Positions 8,868-19,763 of a stretch of DNA of 64,000 bases are shown piece after piece (the first letter of the stretch is position 1; every line of letters begins with the position of its first letter). The position numbers were made by a program, and so were the translations under genes. This stretch comes from Lachnospiraceae bacterium A4 (GTDB lineage: Bacteria > Bacillota > Clostridia > Lachnospirales > Lachnospiraceae), in the NCBI GenBank assembly GCA_000403215.2, contig KE159538.1, forward strand, positions 168,527-232,526. The letters are read 5' to 3'. The notes under the pieces are model-generated. The model ran no database searches and was not told where the DNA came from. It saw nothing but the letters and a program-made list of their open reading frames with translations.

Positions 8868-10823
8868 TTACAAGGAATTGATTCTGTCAAACTTGTCATG
8901 CAGCTCGGCTGCAACCTGTCCAATCATCGTCGCTGACGCTGCAATCTCCTCTGTGCTCGCCGCGAGGTTGCTGATCCGCTCATTGACATTATCCACAACC
9001 TTCATCAGATTTTCAGAGCTTTCCATCAGCCGCGTCATCGCCTGCACGATCTGGTTTTTATTCTTGCTGCTGTCATCGGCAGCGCCCCTGCTGACATCGC
9101 TGAGCGTCTTAATCTCCTGCGCCACGACCGCAAAGCCTTTGCCGACCTCCCCTGCGCGCGCCGCCTCGATGGAGGCGTTCAGTGACAGCAGATTGGTCTT
9201 TGCCGCCACCTTTGTGATATTTTCATTGTTGCCGCCAAGCTGCTCTAAGAGCTCTGTGATCTCCCCAAACGACTTTTTCATATCATCGCAGAAATCGACC
9301 ACATCCACCATTGCCATACTGATGTTTGTGCTTTCTTCCGCATTGTTGTTATTGCCGTCAATCATCTCATCAATGGAGGCATTCAAGGTGTTAAACTCGC
9401 CGTTTGCCTCTGCCACCATCGCGCTGATCGTCTCATTTTTGTGTGCCATCTCCTCATTTTTCTTTTCTACTTCACACGAGATTTCCTGCACGCGCTCCTT
9501 CTCCGCCTCCGCCAGATTTTTGATATAATGAACACAGCTATTCTTGTCATTGCAGCCATTGTAGATTGCTGCTGCCATATCTGTACAGGTGTTGTATCCG
9601 CACGCACTGCAATTGATATGCTGCTGTACCGTACTTTTCTTATTCATATCAGCAAAAATATCGTTGAGCTCTGACAACGTAGGCTTCTGGATTTCATTGC
9701 CCTTTGATTTATCTGTATATTCGCGCATAAAATCACGGAGGTCAAGATGCGCAAACTGTCTGTTGAGATTGTGCAGCCGCTGTGCCGGCGTCGCCTTGCG
9801 CGCCCATGCGCTGCTTCTTCTGCTGGATTTACTCGCCGCCTTGATGGCCTGAAGCTCATAGAGAATATCATCACTCTTTGCCTTAGAATGCTCAATGCCT
9901 GTGCCATAAATGCATCCTTGTGCACAGTTAAGTGCATCCACCATAAATGGCAGTCTCTTGCCGCCAAGTACTCTCTCCTTGTAATCCTCCAGAAAATGAT
10001 ACGCATGTTTTTCGCCCTCAATCTGGCGGATAAACACCTCCTCTCCGCAGAACCAGTATACATTCTCTTTGAGTCCGCCGGGCATAGGATAGATCGATCC
10101 TAAACCGTACTCAATCTCATCTGTTGCCGGGTCTGCTTTGATATTATGGCTTCTGGCATAGTTTGCCAAATGGTCAAACGTTACATTATAACTCACATAA
10201 CCTTTATTTTTCGGATCGCTGATCTCATCTTTTTTCGCGATGCAGGGACTGATAAAGGCAAGCTTGTCTGTGATTTTCAAATATTTCTTCGCATAGATTG
10301 CCGCACACATCAGCGGGCTCTGGACTGGTACAAGTTTGGGAATCAGCTCAGGTATGTAATGTTCAATGTAGTTGACTACTGCCGGGCACGGCTGGGAGAT
10401 TCCCCCTTGGAAATTGTGCTCCGTAATGTATTTGACGTATCCCCATGTCGTGATATCCGCGCCAAAACTTACGCTGATAATTCGGTTTACGCCTAATTTC
10501 TTCAACCCGCCAAGAATTTTTTTGTATTCATTGGGATAGTTTGCCGCAAATGCCGGCGCCCACAGTACTGATAGTTTCTCTCCTTTTGAAAGCGCTGCAA
10601 AAAACTCCTCTGTGTCATCCACATATTCTCTTGCATTGTGTTCACATGCATCAAAACAAGCTCCGCACGCAATGCATCTATCACCGTCCACTTCAATAAT
10701 CTGTGTTCCCTTCCCTGTTTTGACAGCTTTGTTTGCAGTGATTACCGGACAAACAGAAATGCACTTATTACAACCAATACATTTCTCATTTGTAAAAATT
10801 AGCCCCTTCTGATTTCCGTACAT
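8868..10823 (-). CDS. [FeFe]-hydrogenase-like sensor fused to a chemotaxis signalling domain
   Basis: Domains in order: two 4Fe-4S ferredoxin motifs ([12 protein letters not shown] and [12 protein letters not shown], residues 15-65), a hydrogenase large-subunit region with cysteine motifs corresponding to the three H-cluster loops ([28 protein letters not shown]), an extra Fe-S type motif (CSACGYNTC) and a C-terminal methyl-accepting chemotaxis signalling domain with [20 protein letters not shown]. It has no membrane segment, so it is a soluble receptor. A redox or H2 sensor talking to CheA is inferred. The start used is the ATG at 10823; the frame is open to 10832. Confidence 0.85.
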   Translation of the reverse strand: MYGNQKGLIFTNEKCIGCNKCISVCPVITANKAVKTGKGTQIIEVDGDRCIACGACFDACEHNAREYVDDTEEFFAALSKGEKLSVLWAPAFAANYPNEYKKILGGLKKLGVNRIISVSFGADITTWGYVKYITEHNFQGGISQPCPAVVNYIEHYIPELIPKLVPVQSPLMCAAIYAKKYLKITDKLAFISPCIAKKDEISDPKNKGYVSYNVTFDHLANYARSHNIKADPATDEIEYGLGSIYPMPGGLKENVYWFCGEEVFIRQIEGEKHAYHFLEDYKERVLGGKRLPFMVDALNCAQGCIYGTGIEHSKAKSDDILYELQAIKAASKSSRRSSAWARKATPAQRLHNLNRQFAHLDLRDFMREYTDKSKGNEIQKPTLSELNDIFADMNKKSTVQQHINCSACGYNTCTDMAAAIYNGCNDKNSCVHYIKNLAEAEKERVQEISCEVEKKNEEMAHKNETISAMVAEANGEFNTLNASIDEMIDGNNNNAEESTNISMAMVDVVDFCDDMKKSFGEITELLEQLGGNNENITKVAAKTNLLSLNASIEAARAGEVGKGFAVVAQEIKTLSDVSRGAADDSSKNKNQIVQAMTRLMESSENLMKVVDNVNERISNLAASTEEIAASATMIGQVAAELHDKFDRINSL

Positions 10824-10980
10824 AATGTACACATCCTCTCATAATTCATTTTAAATCATTGTATTTATTTTATCATAAAGATTGTATCTTGTACATATTT
10901 CTTATAATATTCAGTCCTTTTATAATTATTTTATTACTTTTCCACATAATCCTCCGCCCGTCTTTCTTTTTTATGCCCAT

Positions 10981-11034
10981 TTAGTGCGCACTATATTCAA
11001 ATATTTAATGCGTTATGCGCACTGATATAGTGCA
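10981..11034. promoter_or_regulatory. Cluster of GTGCGCAC-type palindromes in a large intergenic region
   Basis: Between the divergent hydrogenase-sensor and mannanase genes (10824-11400) the DNA is AT-rich and non-coding. It contains the perfect palindrome AGTGCGCACT (10983-10992), then TATGCGCACT and ATATAGTGCAT, related half-sites spaced over about 50 nt. This suggests an operator for one of the flanking genes. Nothing else was recognised there. Confidence 0.35.
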
Positions 11035-11400
11035 TTTTATTCTTTATCATAGATATCTTCGCTATATTTTGCCCACACTTTCTTTGATAATGTTTGAAAT
11101 ATATTTCAAAAAATGATATGTCTGTCAGCAGTGTTCGTGATTCCCTATTTATTTTATCTAATTTTAAGTTTTATTTAAGCAAATTATTAGTTATCTCCGA
11201 CAAACCCACCTAAAGCTATAGTAAAATCATACAACTATTAACTTCATTAAGTTGATAAATTCACGATTGATTCTTGCTGATTTTTCATGTATTTTAGTTT
11301 TACATGTAATATTTTGGCAGATTACCAGATGCTTTGGCGCCAGCACTGTCTAACCCATACTTATTACATGAATAAATTTTTACCCAAATGGAGGTTTTGC

Positions 11401-12846
11401 ATGAGAAAAAATTACAAGAAAATTTTATCCTTTGCAACAAGTACTGCTGCGTTTGTCTCGATGACCTTTGCTTCAATTTTTGCTTTTCCAGAGCAGAAAG
11501 CTCAGGCCGCAGCGGCTTTATATCAGCCGCCAGCAGCCTTTGAGACAACTGCCAGCCCAGAAACAAGTTCAAAGTCCGGCAACCGTTACGAGTTTGAGTA
11601 TGCAAACTGCTATGAACAAAACGGCCAGAACCGAATTGAAAATTCCACATTTCCCGGTTATTCAGGCAGCGGCTACTTGTATCTGGAATCTGGCTGGGGG
11701 GAAGTGTCCTTCTCTGTAGCCACTTCCGGCAACTACCGGATTACCATTGTGACCAATGCTGATTCATATAAGGAAAACTTTTTGTATCTTGACGAGAACA
11801 GCGCAGGTACGCTACGCACAAGCGGAAATAAGTGGGAGGCTTTCACGCAGACAGTGTATCTCACAGCCGGAGAACATAAATACGGCGTATCGGCTGACTG
11901 GGGATATACCGCACTCGATTACGTCGTTGTAGAGCCGGAGAAAATCTCTTCCACCAGCGGCATGTATGTGCGTAATGGCAGGCTTTATGATGCAGATGGA
12001 AAAGAATTTCTAATGCGTGGAATCAACGTAGCCCACGCATGGTATCCCAACGAGACACAGACCTCCATCAATGCCATTGCAGACCGCGGTGCAAACTGTG
12101 TCCGCGTTGTGCTGGCTGACGGAACGCAGTGGACGAAAACACAGCGCGCAGAGGTAGAAAATATCATTTCATGGTGTGAGGCAAGAAATTTAATCTGTAT
12201 CTTGGAAGTGCACGACCATACAGGCTTTGACGATGTAGGCCGCCTGAACAATGCCGTAAACTACTGGCTGGAAATCAAGGATTTAATCAATGCACACAAA
12301 AAATATGTCATTTTAAACATTGCAAACGAATGGCTTGGAACATGGAACAATGCCCACTCATGGACAAGTGCTTACCAGTCAGCCCTGCGCACGCTTAGAG
12401 ACGCTGGTATTGAAAATGTCATTATGATTGATACTTCCGGATATGGTCAGGAAACCTCAACCTGCATCAGCAACAGCCAGCAAGTTGTGTCCGCAGACAG
12501 TACCGGAAATACAATGATCTCAATTCATATGTACTCGGTTGCCGGAAAAGATGCTGCCACTGTAAAAAATTCGATTGATTCCATGCTTGCAACGGGCGTC
12601 TGCTTCTGTATCGGTGAATTTGGCAACTGGCAAAACGGTGCAGATGTTGACGAGACGACGATTATGCAGCAGTGCACGGAGAAAGGTGTCGGTTATATTG
12701 CATGGTCATGGAACGGCAACAGCGGCATTGATCTTTCTTTGGATATCGCAAAGGACTGGCAGGGAAGCAGCCTTACCGAATGGGGAGATTATGTCTTTTA
12801 TGCAGATGGCATTGGCATCAGAGACACTTCACGTCCTGCATACTAA
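11401..12846 (+). CDS. Secreted GH5 beta-mannanase-like hydrolase with an N-terminal carbohydrate-binding domain
   Basis: 481 residues from the ATG at 11401 behind GGAGG. A signal peptide (about 1-36, ending AQA) is followed by a CBM35-like beta-sandwich (about 60-172, with AGEHKYGVSADWGYTALDYV) and a GH5 catalytic domain (about 178-481). The acid/base Glu lies in NIANEWLGTW and the nucleophile Glu in CIGEFGNW. The domain resembles subfamily 8 endo-1,4-beta-mannanases. It probably acts outside the cell on mannans. No sortase motif or dockerin was seen. Confidence 0.85.
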   Translation: MRKNYKKILSFATSTAAFVSMTFASIFAFPEQKAQAAAALYQPPAAFETTASPETSSKSGNRYEFEYANCYEQNGQNRIENSTFPGYSGSGYLYLESGWGEVSFSVATSGNYRITIVTNADSYKENFLYLDENSAGTLRTSGNKWEAFTQTVYLTAGEHKYGVSADWGYTALDYVVVEPEKISSTSGMYVRNGRLYDADGKEFLMRGINVAHAWYPNETQTSINAIADRGANCVRVVLADGTQWTKTQRAEVENIISWCEARNLICILEVHDHTGFDDVGRLNNAVNYWLEIKDLINAHKKYVILNIANEWLGTWNNAHSWTSAYQSALRTLRDAGIENVIMIDTSGYGQETSTCISNSQQVVSADSTGNTMISIHMYSVAGKDAATVKNSIDSMLATGVCFCIGEFGNWQNGADVDETTIMQQCTEKGVGYIAWSWNGNSGIDLSLDIAKDWQGSSLTEWGDYVFYADGIGIRDTSRPAY

Positions 12847-12854
12847 TATGCCAA

Positions 12855-12882
12855 AAACCCGACTGTCAAAACAGTCGGGTTT
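12855..12882. terminator. Strong bidirectional terminator
   Basis: A 12-bp perfect stem (12855-12866 with 12871-12882) with a CAAA loop has an A-tract on one side and a T-tract on the other. It ends both the mannanase and the convergent argS transcripts. Confidence 0.85.
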
Positions 12883-12885
12883 AAC

Positions 12886-14658
12886 TTACATCCTCTCTGG
12901 CGCCGAGAACCCAAGCAGGTCTATGGCTGTCTCAAGCACATCTCTCGTGAGTGCAAGAAGTGCAATCCATCCTGCCTTTCTGTCCGCATCGTCCTCTGCA
13001 AGAATCTTTGTCTCATGATAAAAATGATTAAACGCGTTTGCAAGGTCATAGATATATGCACAGATTTTGTGCGGCGCATACTCGTCACATGCCGCCTCAA
13101 CGCTTGCATTATATTTTGCAAGCTCCATCATCAACTGTTTCTCACTGTCGTTGACAGGCGCTTTGATCTCAGACAACACTGCCTGCACATTCCCGCCATT
13201 TTCTGTAAACTTTGCAAGAATAGACTTAATGCGCACAATCGTATAGAGAATATACGGACCTGTATCGCCCTCCGACGACGTAAAGCGGTCGATATCAAAA
13301 ATGTAGTCCTTGCTCGCCTGATTGGACAAATCGCCATATTTTAGCGCGGCAAGCCCTACCACCTGCGCTGTCGCTGCGGCCTCCTCGTCTGAGGTCTCAC
13401 GGCTTTCTTTGATTTTGCGAAGCATTTCATCATTGATTTGCTGAATCAGATTTTCCAGACGCATGACGCCGCCCTCGCGCGTCTTAAAGGGCTTTCCGTC
13501 CTTGCCATTCATCGTACCAAAGCCAAGAAATTTTAGTTCTGTATCCTCCTGCACCAGCTTTGTCTTGCGCGCGCAGCGGAAAACCTGCTCAAAATACAAC
13601 TCCTGCCGCTTGTCCACCACATAGACAATCCTGTCTGGCTGTTCTGTCTCCATACGCATCATAATTGTCGCAAGATCTGTGGTATTGTAAAGCGCCGCGC
13701 CATCAGATTTGAGTATCATGCAGGGCGGAATCTCCTTTGTGTCAGTCTCCTCCTTCACATCAACCACAAGCGCCCCCTCGCTCAGATATGCATAACCGCC
13801 TTCTTTCATGGCCTCCACCATTCCCGGTATCATATCATGCACAGCGGACTCTCCGTTCCACAGATCAAAATCAACATTTAACTTCTCATAAATTTTCTTC
13901 AAATCCGTCACTGAAACGGCGATAATATGCTTCCACAGTGCGCGGTAGCCCGCCACACCGCTTTGCAGCTTGAATGTGCACGCCATCGCATCTGCCTTGT
14001 ACGCTTCGTCCTCCTTGGAACGCTTGCTCGCAGTGGGATAGATTTCCTCCAGCTCTGAAATCGTAAACGGCGGCTCAGATGGATACTCTCCATGATAGTT
14101 CTCATCGAAATACACAAGTTCTGGTTTCCTGATTTTCAGCTCGTTCATAATCAGTCCCATCGGCTGACCCCAGTCGCCCAAATGCGTATCACCGATGACA
14201 GTATGCCCCATATAGCGCGCGATGCGCTTTACGCTCTCACCGATAATCGCAGAACGCAAATGTCCTACATGCAGCGGTTTTGCGACATTGGGTCCGCCAT
14301 AGTCGAGCACAATCTTTGCTGGATTTTTGGCCTCCTCCAAGCCATACTTTCTGTCAGCACGCATCTTTTTGATATAATTTCCAACAAACTCTCTTTTTAA
14401 TGTCAGATTCAGAAAACCGGGCGCCACTGCTTCCGCCTTCTCGAACACCTCACTGTCAGCAAGCTTTGCCGCCACATCCTTTGCAATCATAATCGGCGCC
14501 TTTTTGTACTGTTTTGCGCCAGCCATCGCACCATTGCACTGATATTCGCACAGGTCAGGGCGGTTTGAGAGCGTCACCCTGCCAAGTGCGCGGTCATAGC
14601 CTGCCTGCTCAAATGCCTGCATCATTTCATCGGATATCAAATCTAATATTTTTTTCAT
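12886..14658 (-). CDS. argS: Arginyl-tRNA synthetase
   Basis: 590 residues from the ATG at 14658 (Shine-Dalgarno AAGGAAGGG); the frame is open to 14691. It has the HVGH signature within NVAKPLHVGHLRSA, the Arg-specific GDTHLGDWG region and a C-terminal DALR anticodon-binding domain (about 470-590). It is translationally coupled to queH through a 4-nt ATGA overlap. It charges tRNA-Arg. Confidence 0.95.
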   Translation of the reverse strand: MKKILDLISDEMMQAFEQAGYDRALGRVTLSNRPDLCEYQCNGAMAGAKQYKKAPIMIAKDVAAKLADSEVFEKAEAVAPGFLNLTLKREFVGNYIKKMRADRKYGLEEAKNPAKIVLDYGGPNVAKPLHVGHLRSAIIGESVKRIARYMGHTVIGDTHLGDWGQPMGLIMNELKIRKPELVYFDENYHGEYPSEPPFTISELEEIYPTASKRSKEDEAYKADAMACTFKLQSGVAGYRALWKHIIAVSVTDLKKIYEKLNVDFDLWNGESAVHDMIPGMVEAMKEGGYAYLSEGALVVDVKEETDTKEIPPCMILKSDGAALYNTTDLATIMMRMETEQPDRIVYVVDKRQELYFEQVFRCARKTKLVQEDTELKFLGFGTMNGKDGKPFKTREGGVMRLENLIQQINDEMLRKIKESRETSDEEAAATAQVVGLAALKYGDLSNQASKDYIFDIDRFTSSEGDTGPYILYTIVRIKSILAKFTENGGNVQAVLSEIKAPVNDSEKQLMMELAKYNASVEAACDEYAPHKICAYIYDLANAFNHFYHETKILAEDDADRKAGWIALLALTRDVLETAIDLLGFSAPERM

Positions 14659-15335
14659 TGTTCCCTTCCTTTCGAATACACACACCCACAATAATTCTGC
14701 CGGTAAAGCGCATACTCCGCCGACAGCTCAATCGACCGCTTATACCCATTTTTCTTCTTGAAATCCGATGGAAGCCATGAAATCTGGTATGCCGCTGCCA
14801 GTCGCTCTCCAATTTCATTTAACTTTGCGGCATTCTTTAACGGACTGATGGTGAGGGTCGTCGCAAAATAATCATACGCTTGTTTTTTTGCAAGTTCTGC
14901 CGTCTTGCTGAGCCGAAGCTCATAACAGGCAAAACAGCGCTCACCGCCCTCCGGGCACTGTTCCAGCCCTTTTGCTGCCGCATAAAAAACTGCCGGCTCA
15001 TACGCTCCTTCTATGACAGAAATCGGATAACCGCTGTCCGGCAGCAGATTATACGCGTCGATCAGGCGCTTCTGTTCTTCAACACGCTTTTGGTACTCTG
15101 CTTCCATCGAGATATTCGGATTATAATAAAAGACTGTAATCCGAAAATACTGCCTCAGATACTCAAGCACATAACTGCTGCACGGCGCACAGCAGCTATG
15201 CAGCAAAAGGCGCGGCGCTTCTGTGAGCTGATCTAGCAGTTTATCCAGCTCGCGCTGGTAATTTCTTGCATTTGCTTTCTGTTGTTTTTGTGTTGTCATA
15301 TCGCTTTTCATAACTATTTTCATAGCAACACTCAC
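14655..15335 (-). CDS. queH: Epoxyqueuosine reductase QueH
   Basis: This 226-residue protein has the QueH (DUF208) cysteine pattern: LLLHSCCAPCSSY near the N-terminus, then GERCFACYELRL and the final NYCGCVYS. QueH uses an Fe-S cluster and a metal to reduce epoxyqueuosine to queuosine in tRNA and replaces QueG in many anaerobes. It overlaps carB at its GTG start and argS at its stop, so the four genes carA-carB-queH-argS form one operon. Confidence 0.92.
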   Translation of the reverse strand: MSVAMKIVMKSDMTTQKQQKANARNYQRELDKLLDQLTEAPRLLLHSCCAPCSSYVLEYLRQYFRITVFYYNPNISMEAEYQKRVEEQKRLIDAYNLLPDSGYPISVIEGAYEPAVFYAAAKGLEQCPEGGERCFACYELRLSKTAELAKKQAYDYFATTLTISPLKNAAKLNEIGERLAAAYQISWLPSDFKKKNGYKRSIELSAEYALYRQNYCGCVYSKGREQ

Positions 15336-18300
15336 AGCTCAGCAATATTGACCAGCGTCAACGGATTGTCGTTTTTATTTTCAAGGCTTGTCGCGAGCGC
15401 CTTTGCGGTATCGAGCGCCGTGATGCAGTTCACACCTGTCTCAATAGACGTTCTCCGTATCAGGAAACCGTCTCTTGACTTATCGCGTCCCTGTGTCGGC
15501 GTGTCAATCACAAGGTCAATTTTATGTCCCAAAATCAAATCCATAACGGTTGGTGACTCTTGTTGAAGCTTATTGACTTTGTTTGCCTTAACCCCTGCGT
15601 CATTCAGCGCTTTTGCTGTGCTGCGCGTCGCATAGATCGTATATCCCAGCTTCGCAAAACGCCTTCCAATCTCAATCGCCTCGCCCTTGTCTGCATCTTT
15701 TACCGTAATAATCATCCGCTTATGCTTGGGCAAGTCGATTCCTGCGCCCAAAAATGCCTTGTACAATGCCTCATTAAAAGTTTTCGCAATGCCGAGACAC
15801 TCACCTGTGGATTTCATTTCCGGCCCAAGGCTGATTTCCGCCCCTCTTATTTTCTCAAAGGAAAATACCGGCATCTTCACTGCCACATACTCCGCTTCTC
15901 TCTGTAAGCCGGGCTCATAACCCAGTTCGCGGATAGTCTTGCCGATAATCACCTCCGTCGCAAGGTCCACAATCGGGATGCCTGTCACTTTGCTGATATA
16001 CGGAACTGTTCTCGAGGAGCGGGGATTGACCTCGATCACAAACACTTCCTCACCGACTGCAATAAACTGAATATTAATCAAGCCCTTCACATGCAGCGCT
16101 TTTGCCAGCCGCCTTGTGTATTCCGCGATTGTCTCTTTTACCTTAGCCGTAATCGTGTGTGCTGGATAGACTGAAATCGAGTCGCCGGAATGAACTCCTG
16201 TTCTTTCTATATGTTCCATAATCCCCGGAATCAAGATGTCTGTGCCGTCACACACCGCATCAACCTCAAGTTCTTTGCCCTGCAAGTACTTGTCTACGAG
16301 AATCGGATGATCCTGCGCGATGCGGTTGATGATTTCCATAAACTCCTCAATCTCCTCATCAGAAATCGCAATCTGCATTCCCTGTCCACCAAGCACATAC
16401 GACGGTCTGACAAGCACTGGATAACCCAGACGGTTTGCAACCTCTTTTGCCTCCTCTGCCGTGTAGACTGTGCCGCCTGCCGCGCGCGGAATCTGCGTCT
16501 CCTCCAGAATCTTGTCAAAAAGTTCTCTGTCCTCTGCGGCGTCCACGTCCTCCGCCTTCGTTCCCAGAATTGGCACGCCCATCTTCATCAGACTCTCTGT
16601 GAGCTTGATTGCCGTCTGGCCGCCAAACTGCACCACTGCGCCGTCCGGCTTCTCAATGTTGACAATGTTCTCCACGTCCTCCGGCGTCAGCGGCTCAAAA
16701 TAGAGCTTGTCGGCAATATCAAAATCCGTGCTGACTGTCTCAGGATTATTATTGACAATGATTGTCTCATATCCCGCTTTTGAAAATGCCCATGTCGCGT
16801 GGACAGAACAGTAGTCAAACTCAATTCCCTGCCCGATGCGAATTGGTCCTGAGCCAAGCACCAGCACTTTTTTCGGCGGATTGGTCTCCACCGCCTCGTT
16901 AATCCCGTCATAACAAGAATAATAGTACGGCGTACTTGCCTCAAACTCTGCTGCGCAGGTATCGACCATCTTATACGAAGCCGTGATATGATTCGCATAG
17001 CGCATCTGTTTCACGGCCGACTCCTCCATGCCAGCAAGCCGCGCAATCACGCTGTCAGGAAACTCCAGCCGCTTCGCTTCTTTTAACAATTCTAGTGAAA
17101 GGGGCTGCGTCTCCAGCGCGTACTCCATCTCCACAAGCACGGCTATCTTGTCAATAAACCACCTGTCAATCCGCGTAATCTCATAGATTGTATCGTAATC
17201 TATGCCTTTTCTGAGCGCCTCTGCAATGACATAGATGCGCTGGTCATCGACCTTCTGCATACGCCTCAGCAGCGCCTCCCTGTCAAGCGCTGAAAAATCA
17301 TAACTTCTAAGGCAGTCCACATGCTGTTCGAGCGAGCGGATTGCCTTCATGAGCGCCCCCTCAAAGTTAGTGCAGATGCTCATGACCTCGCCCGTCGCTT
17401 TCATCTGTGTCGTGAGCGTTCTCTTTGCGGTGATAAACTTGTCAAACGGAAGTCTTGGCATCTTGACAACACAGTAGTCCAGTACCGGCTCAAAACTTGC
17501 ATATGTCTTGCCTGTGATGGCATTTTTGATCTCATCGAGCGTGTAGCCGAGTGCAATCTTTGCCGCAACCTTGGCGATCGGATATCCTGTCGCTTTGGAG
17601 GCAAGCGCAGAGGAACGGCTCACACGGGGATTGACCTCGATCACACAGTACTCAAAACTTGTCGGGTGAAGCGCAAACTGCACATTGCATCCGCCTGTGA
17701 TATTTAACTCAGAAATAATATTGAGCGCAGAGGTGCGCAGCATCTGATATTCTTTGTCACTCAGGGTCTGCGAGGGCGCCACAACGATACTGTCACCGGT
17801 GTGGACGCCGACGGGATCAATATTTTCCATATTACAGACCGTAATGCAGTTTCCCGCGCTGTCGCGCATCACTTCGTACTCGATCTCCTTCCAGCCGGCA
17901 ATGCAGCGCTCGACCAGCACTTGCCCCACGCGGGAAAGCCTCAGACCGTTCTCAAGGATTTCTTCCAATTCAAGCTGATTGTGCGCGATACCGCCGCCGC
18001 TGCCGCCGAGTGTATACGCAGGGCGAAGCACTACTGGATAGCCAATTGTATTGGTGAACGCCACACCATCCTCGACATTCTCCACGACAAGGGACGCCGC
18101 GCAGGGTTCGCCAATCTTTTCCATGGTGTCCTTGAACTCCTGCCTGTCCTCTGCCTTTCGGATTGTGGCGGCTGTCGTGCCGAGCAGCTTGACATGGTGA
18201 GCAGCCAAAAATCCGCTCTCCTCAAGCTCCATGCCAAGATTTAACCCAGCCTGACCGCCCAGTGTGGGCAGAATCGAATCCGGCTTCTCCTTCTCGATAA

Positions 18301-18529
18301 TCTGCTCTAATACGCTTGTCGTCAAAGGCTCAATGTAAACCTTGTCGGCGATGTCACGGTCTGTCATAATGGTTGCCGGATTCGAGTTTACAAGCACCAC
18401 CTCGATGCCTTCCTCTTTGAGCGAACGGCACGCCTGCGTGCCGGCATAGTCAAACTCCGCAGCCTGTCCGATGACAATGGGGCCTGAACCGATCACCATT
18501 ACTTTTTTTACATTTGGATTCTTAGGCAT
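15332..18529 (-). CDS. carB: Carbamoyl-phosphate synthase large subunit
   Basis: 1065 residues, the usual full length. Two ATP-grasp halves are visible: VIGSGPIVIGQAAEFDYAG starts the first and VLGSGPIRIGQGIEFDYC the second. The ~130 C-terminal residues form the allosteric domain. It makes carbamoyl phosphate from bicarbonate, ammonia and two ATP for arginine and pyrimidine synthesis. It is directly coupled to carA. Confidence 0.97.
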   Translation of the reverse strand: MPKNPNVKKVMVIGSGPIVIGQAAEFDYAGTQACRSLKEEGIEVVLVNSNPATIMTDRDIADKVYIEPLTTSVLEQIIEKEKPDSILPTLGGQAGLNLGMELEESGFLAAHHVKLLGTTAATIRKAEDRQEFKDTMEKIGEPCAASLVVENVEDGVAFTNTIGYPVVLRPAYTLGGSGGGIAHNQLELEEILENGLRLSRVGQVLVERCIAGWKEIEYEVMRDSAGNCITVCNMENIDPVGVHTGDSIVVAPSQTLSDKEYQMLRTSALNIISELNITGGCNVQFALHPTSFEYCVIEVNPRVSRSSALASKATGYPIAKVAAKIALGYTLDEIKNAITGKTYASFEPVLDYCVVKMPRLPFDKFITAKRTLTTQMKATGEVMSICTNFEGALMKAIRSLEQHVDCLRSYDFSALDREALLRRMQKVDDQRIYVIAEALRKGIDYDTIYEITRIDRWFIDKIAVLVEMEYALETQPLSLELLKEAKRLEFPDSVIARLAGMEESAVKQMRYANHITASYKMVDTCAAEFEASTPYYYSCYDGINEAVETNPPKKVLVLGSGPIRIGQGIEFDYCSVHATWAFSKAGYETIIVNNNPETVSTDFDIADKLYFEPLTPEDVENIVNIEKPDGAVVQFGGQTAIKLTESLMKMGVPILGTKAEDVDAAEDRELFDKILEETQIPRAAGGTVYTAEEAKEVANRLGYPVLVRPSYVLGGQGMQIAISDEEIEEFMEIINRIAQDHPILVDKYLQGKELEVDAVCDGTDILIPGIMEHIERTGVHSGDSISVYPAHTITAKVKETIAEYTRRLAKALHVKGLINIQFIAVGEEVFVIEVNPRSSRTVPYISKVTGIPIVDLATEVIIGKTIRELGYEPGLQREAEYVAVKMPVFSFEKIRGAEISLGPEMKSTGECLGIAKTFNEALYKAFLGAGIDLPKHKRMIITVKDADKGEAIEIGRRFAKLGYTIYATRSTAKALNDAGVKANKVNKLQQESPTVMDLILGHKIDLVIDTPTQGRDKSRDGFLIRRTSIETGVNCITALDTAKALATSLENKNDNPLTLVNIAEL

Positions 18530-19728
18530 TATCTTGACACCTCCCTCTTTGCATTCATCATCTCAATAAAACGGTCAAACAGATAGCCGGAGTCCTGCGG
18601 CCCGCAGCACGCTTCCGGGTGGAACTGGACGGTGAAAATATTTTTTCCGGTGTAATTCAGCCCCTCATTTGTCCCATCATTGACATTGACAAACGCCGGT
18701 GTAGCCACGCTAGGGTCCAGCCTGTCCATATCCACCACATAACCATGATTCTGTGAAGAAATGTACACTCTGCCTGTCGCCAGATCCTTGACTGGGTGGT
18801 TGCCCCCTCTGTGCCCGTACTTCATTTTATAAGTATCTGCCCCTGTTGCAAGCGCCATGAGCTGATGTCCGAGGCAAATCGCAAAAATAGGAATCTCTGT
18901 ATCGTACAGCTTCTTGATCTCCGCGATGATCGCAGTGCACTCTTTCGGGTCTCCGGGGCCGTTCGAGAGCATGATGCCGTCAGGATTTGACGCAATAATC
19001 TCTTCGGCAGGTGTTGTTGCTGGATACACCGTCACATCGCACCCCCGTATCTTGAGGGAATAGGCAATATTATCCTTCGTGCCCAGGTCAAGAAGCGCCA
19101 CCCGTCTGCCTATACCATTTAAAGTTTTGACAAGCGACGGTTTCTTCTCCCGTTCTCCCGCCGCATACGCTGACGGCACAAATTTTGCACTTCCGGAAAG
19201 CGCGCCGTTCTCTGACAGTTCCCGCGAACCTTTTAACGTATACTTTTCTTTACAGGTAACTTTCTCAACAACTTTGCCTGTTGTGTAGGCTTTTAATCTT
19301 GGAAGCACCTCATCAAGTTTGTAGTGCGCATCTGTTGTGATCATACCGTTCATCGTGCCTTTTTCACGCAAAAGCTTCGTGAGTGCTCTGGTGTCAATGC
19401 CCGCAATACCTGGTACGTTATTCTCTTCTAAAAACTGCTGAATGGAAAAATCTGCTCTGAAATTGCTGAAATTCCTAGATAATTCCCGAACGATGAATCC
19501 GTCGGGCCAAGGTTTCTTAGACTCCATGTCATCTTTGCAGACGCCATAGTTTCCGATCAATGGATATGTCATGCACACTGCCTGCCCTGCGTAGGACGGG
19601 TCAGTGAGCACTTCAAGATATCCTGCCATAGAGGTATTAAAAACGATTTCGCTGACTACTTCCCTGTCGGCACCGATCTGAATACCCTCAAATACGGTGC
19701 CGTCCTCCAAAATTAAAAACGCCTTCAT
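18529..19728 (-). CDS. carA: Carbamoyl-phosphate synthase small subunit
   Basis: This 399-residue protein has a class I glutamine amidotransferase C-terminal half. The catalytic Cys is in FAICLGHQLMALATG and the catalytic His in TVQFHPEACCGP. It supplies ammonia to CarB. A spacer of about 30 residues around 165-195 is longer than in E. coli CarA. The promoter is at 19764-19792. Confidence 0.96.
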   Translation of the reverse strand: MKAFLILEDGTVFEGIQIGADREVVSEIVFNTSMAGYLEVLTDPSYAGQAVCMTYPLIGNYGVCKDDMESKKPWPDGFIVRELSRNFSNFRADFSIQQFLEENNVPGIAGIDTRALTKLLREKGTMNGMITTDAHYKLDEVLPRLKAYTTGKVVEKVTCKEKYTLKGSRELSENGALSGSAKFVPSAYAAGEREKKPSLVKTLNGIGRRVALLDLGTKDNIAYSLKIRGCDVTVYPATTPAEEIIASNPDGIMLSNGPGDPKECTAIIAEIKKLYDTEIPIFAICLGHQLMALATGADTYKMKYGHRGGNHPVKDLATGRVYISSQNHGYVVDMDRLDPSVATPAFVNVNDGTNEGLNYTGKNIFTVQFHPEACCGPQDSGYLFDRFIEMMNAKREVSR

Positions 19729-19763
19729 CTTATCACCTGTGCTTTCTTTGTCATAATCGGTTT

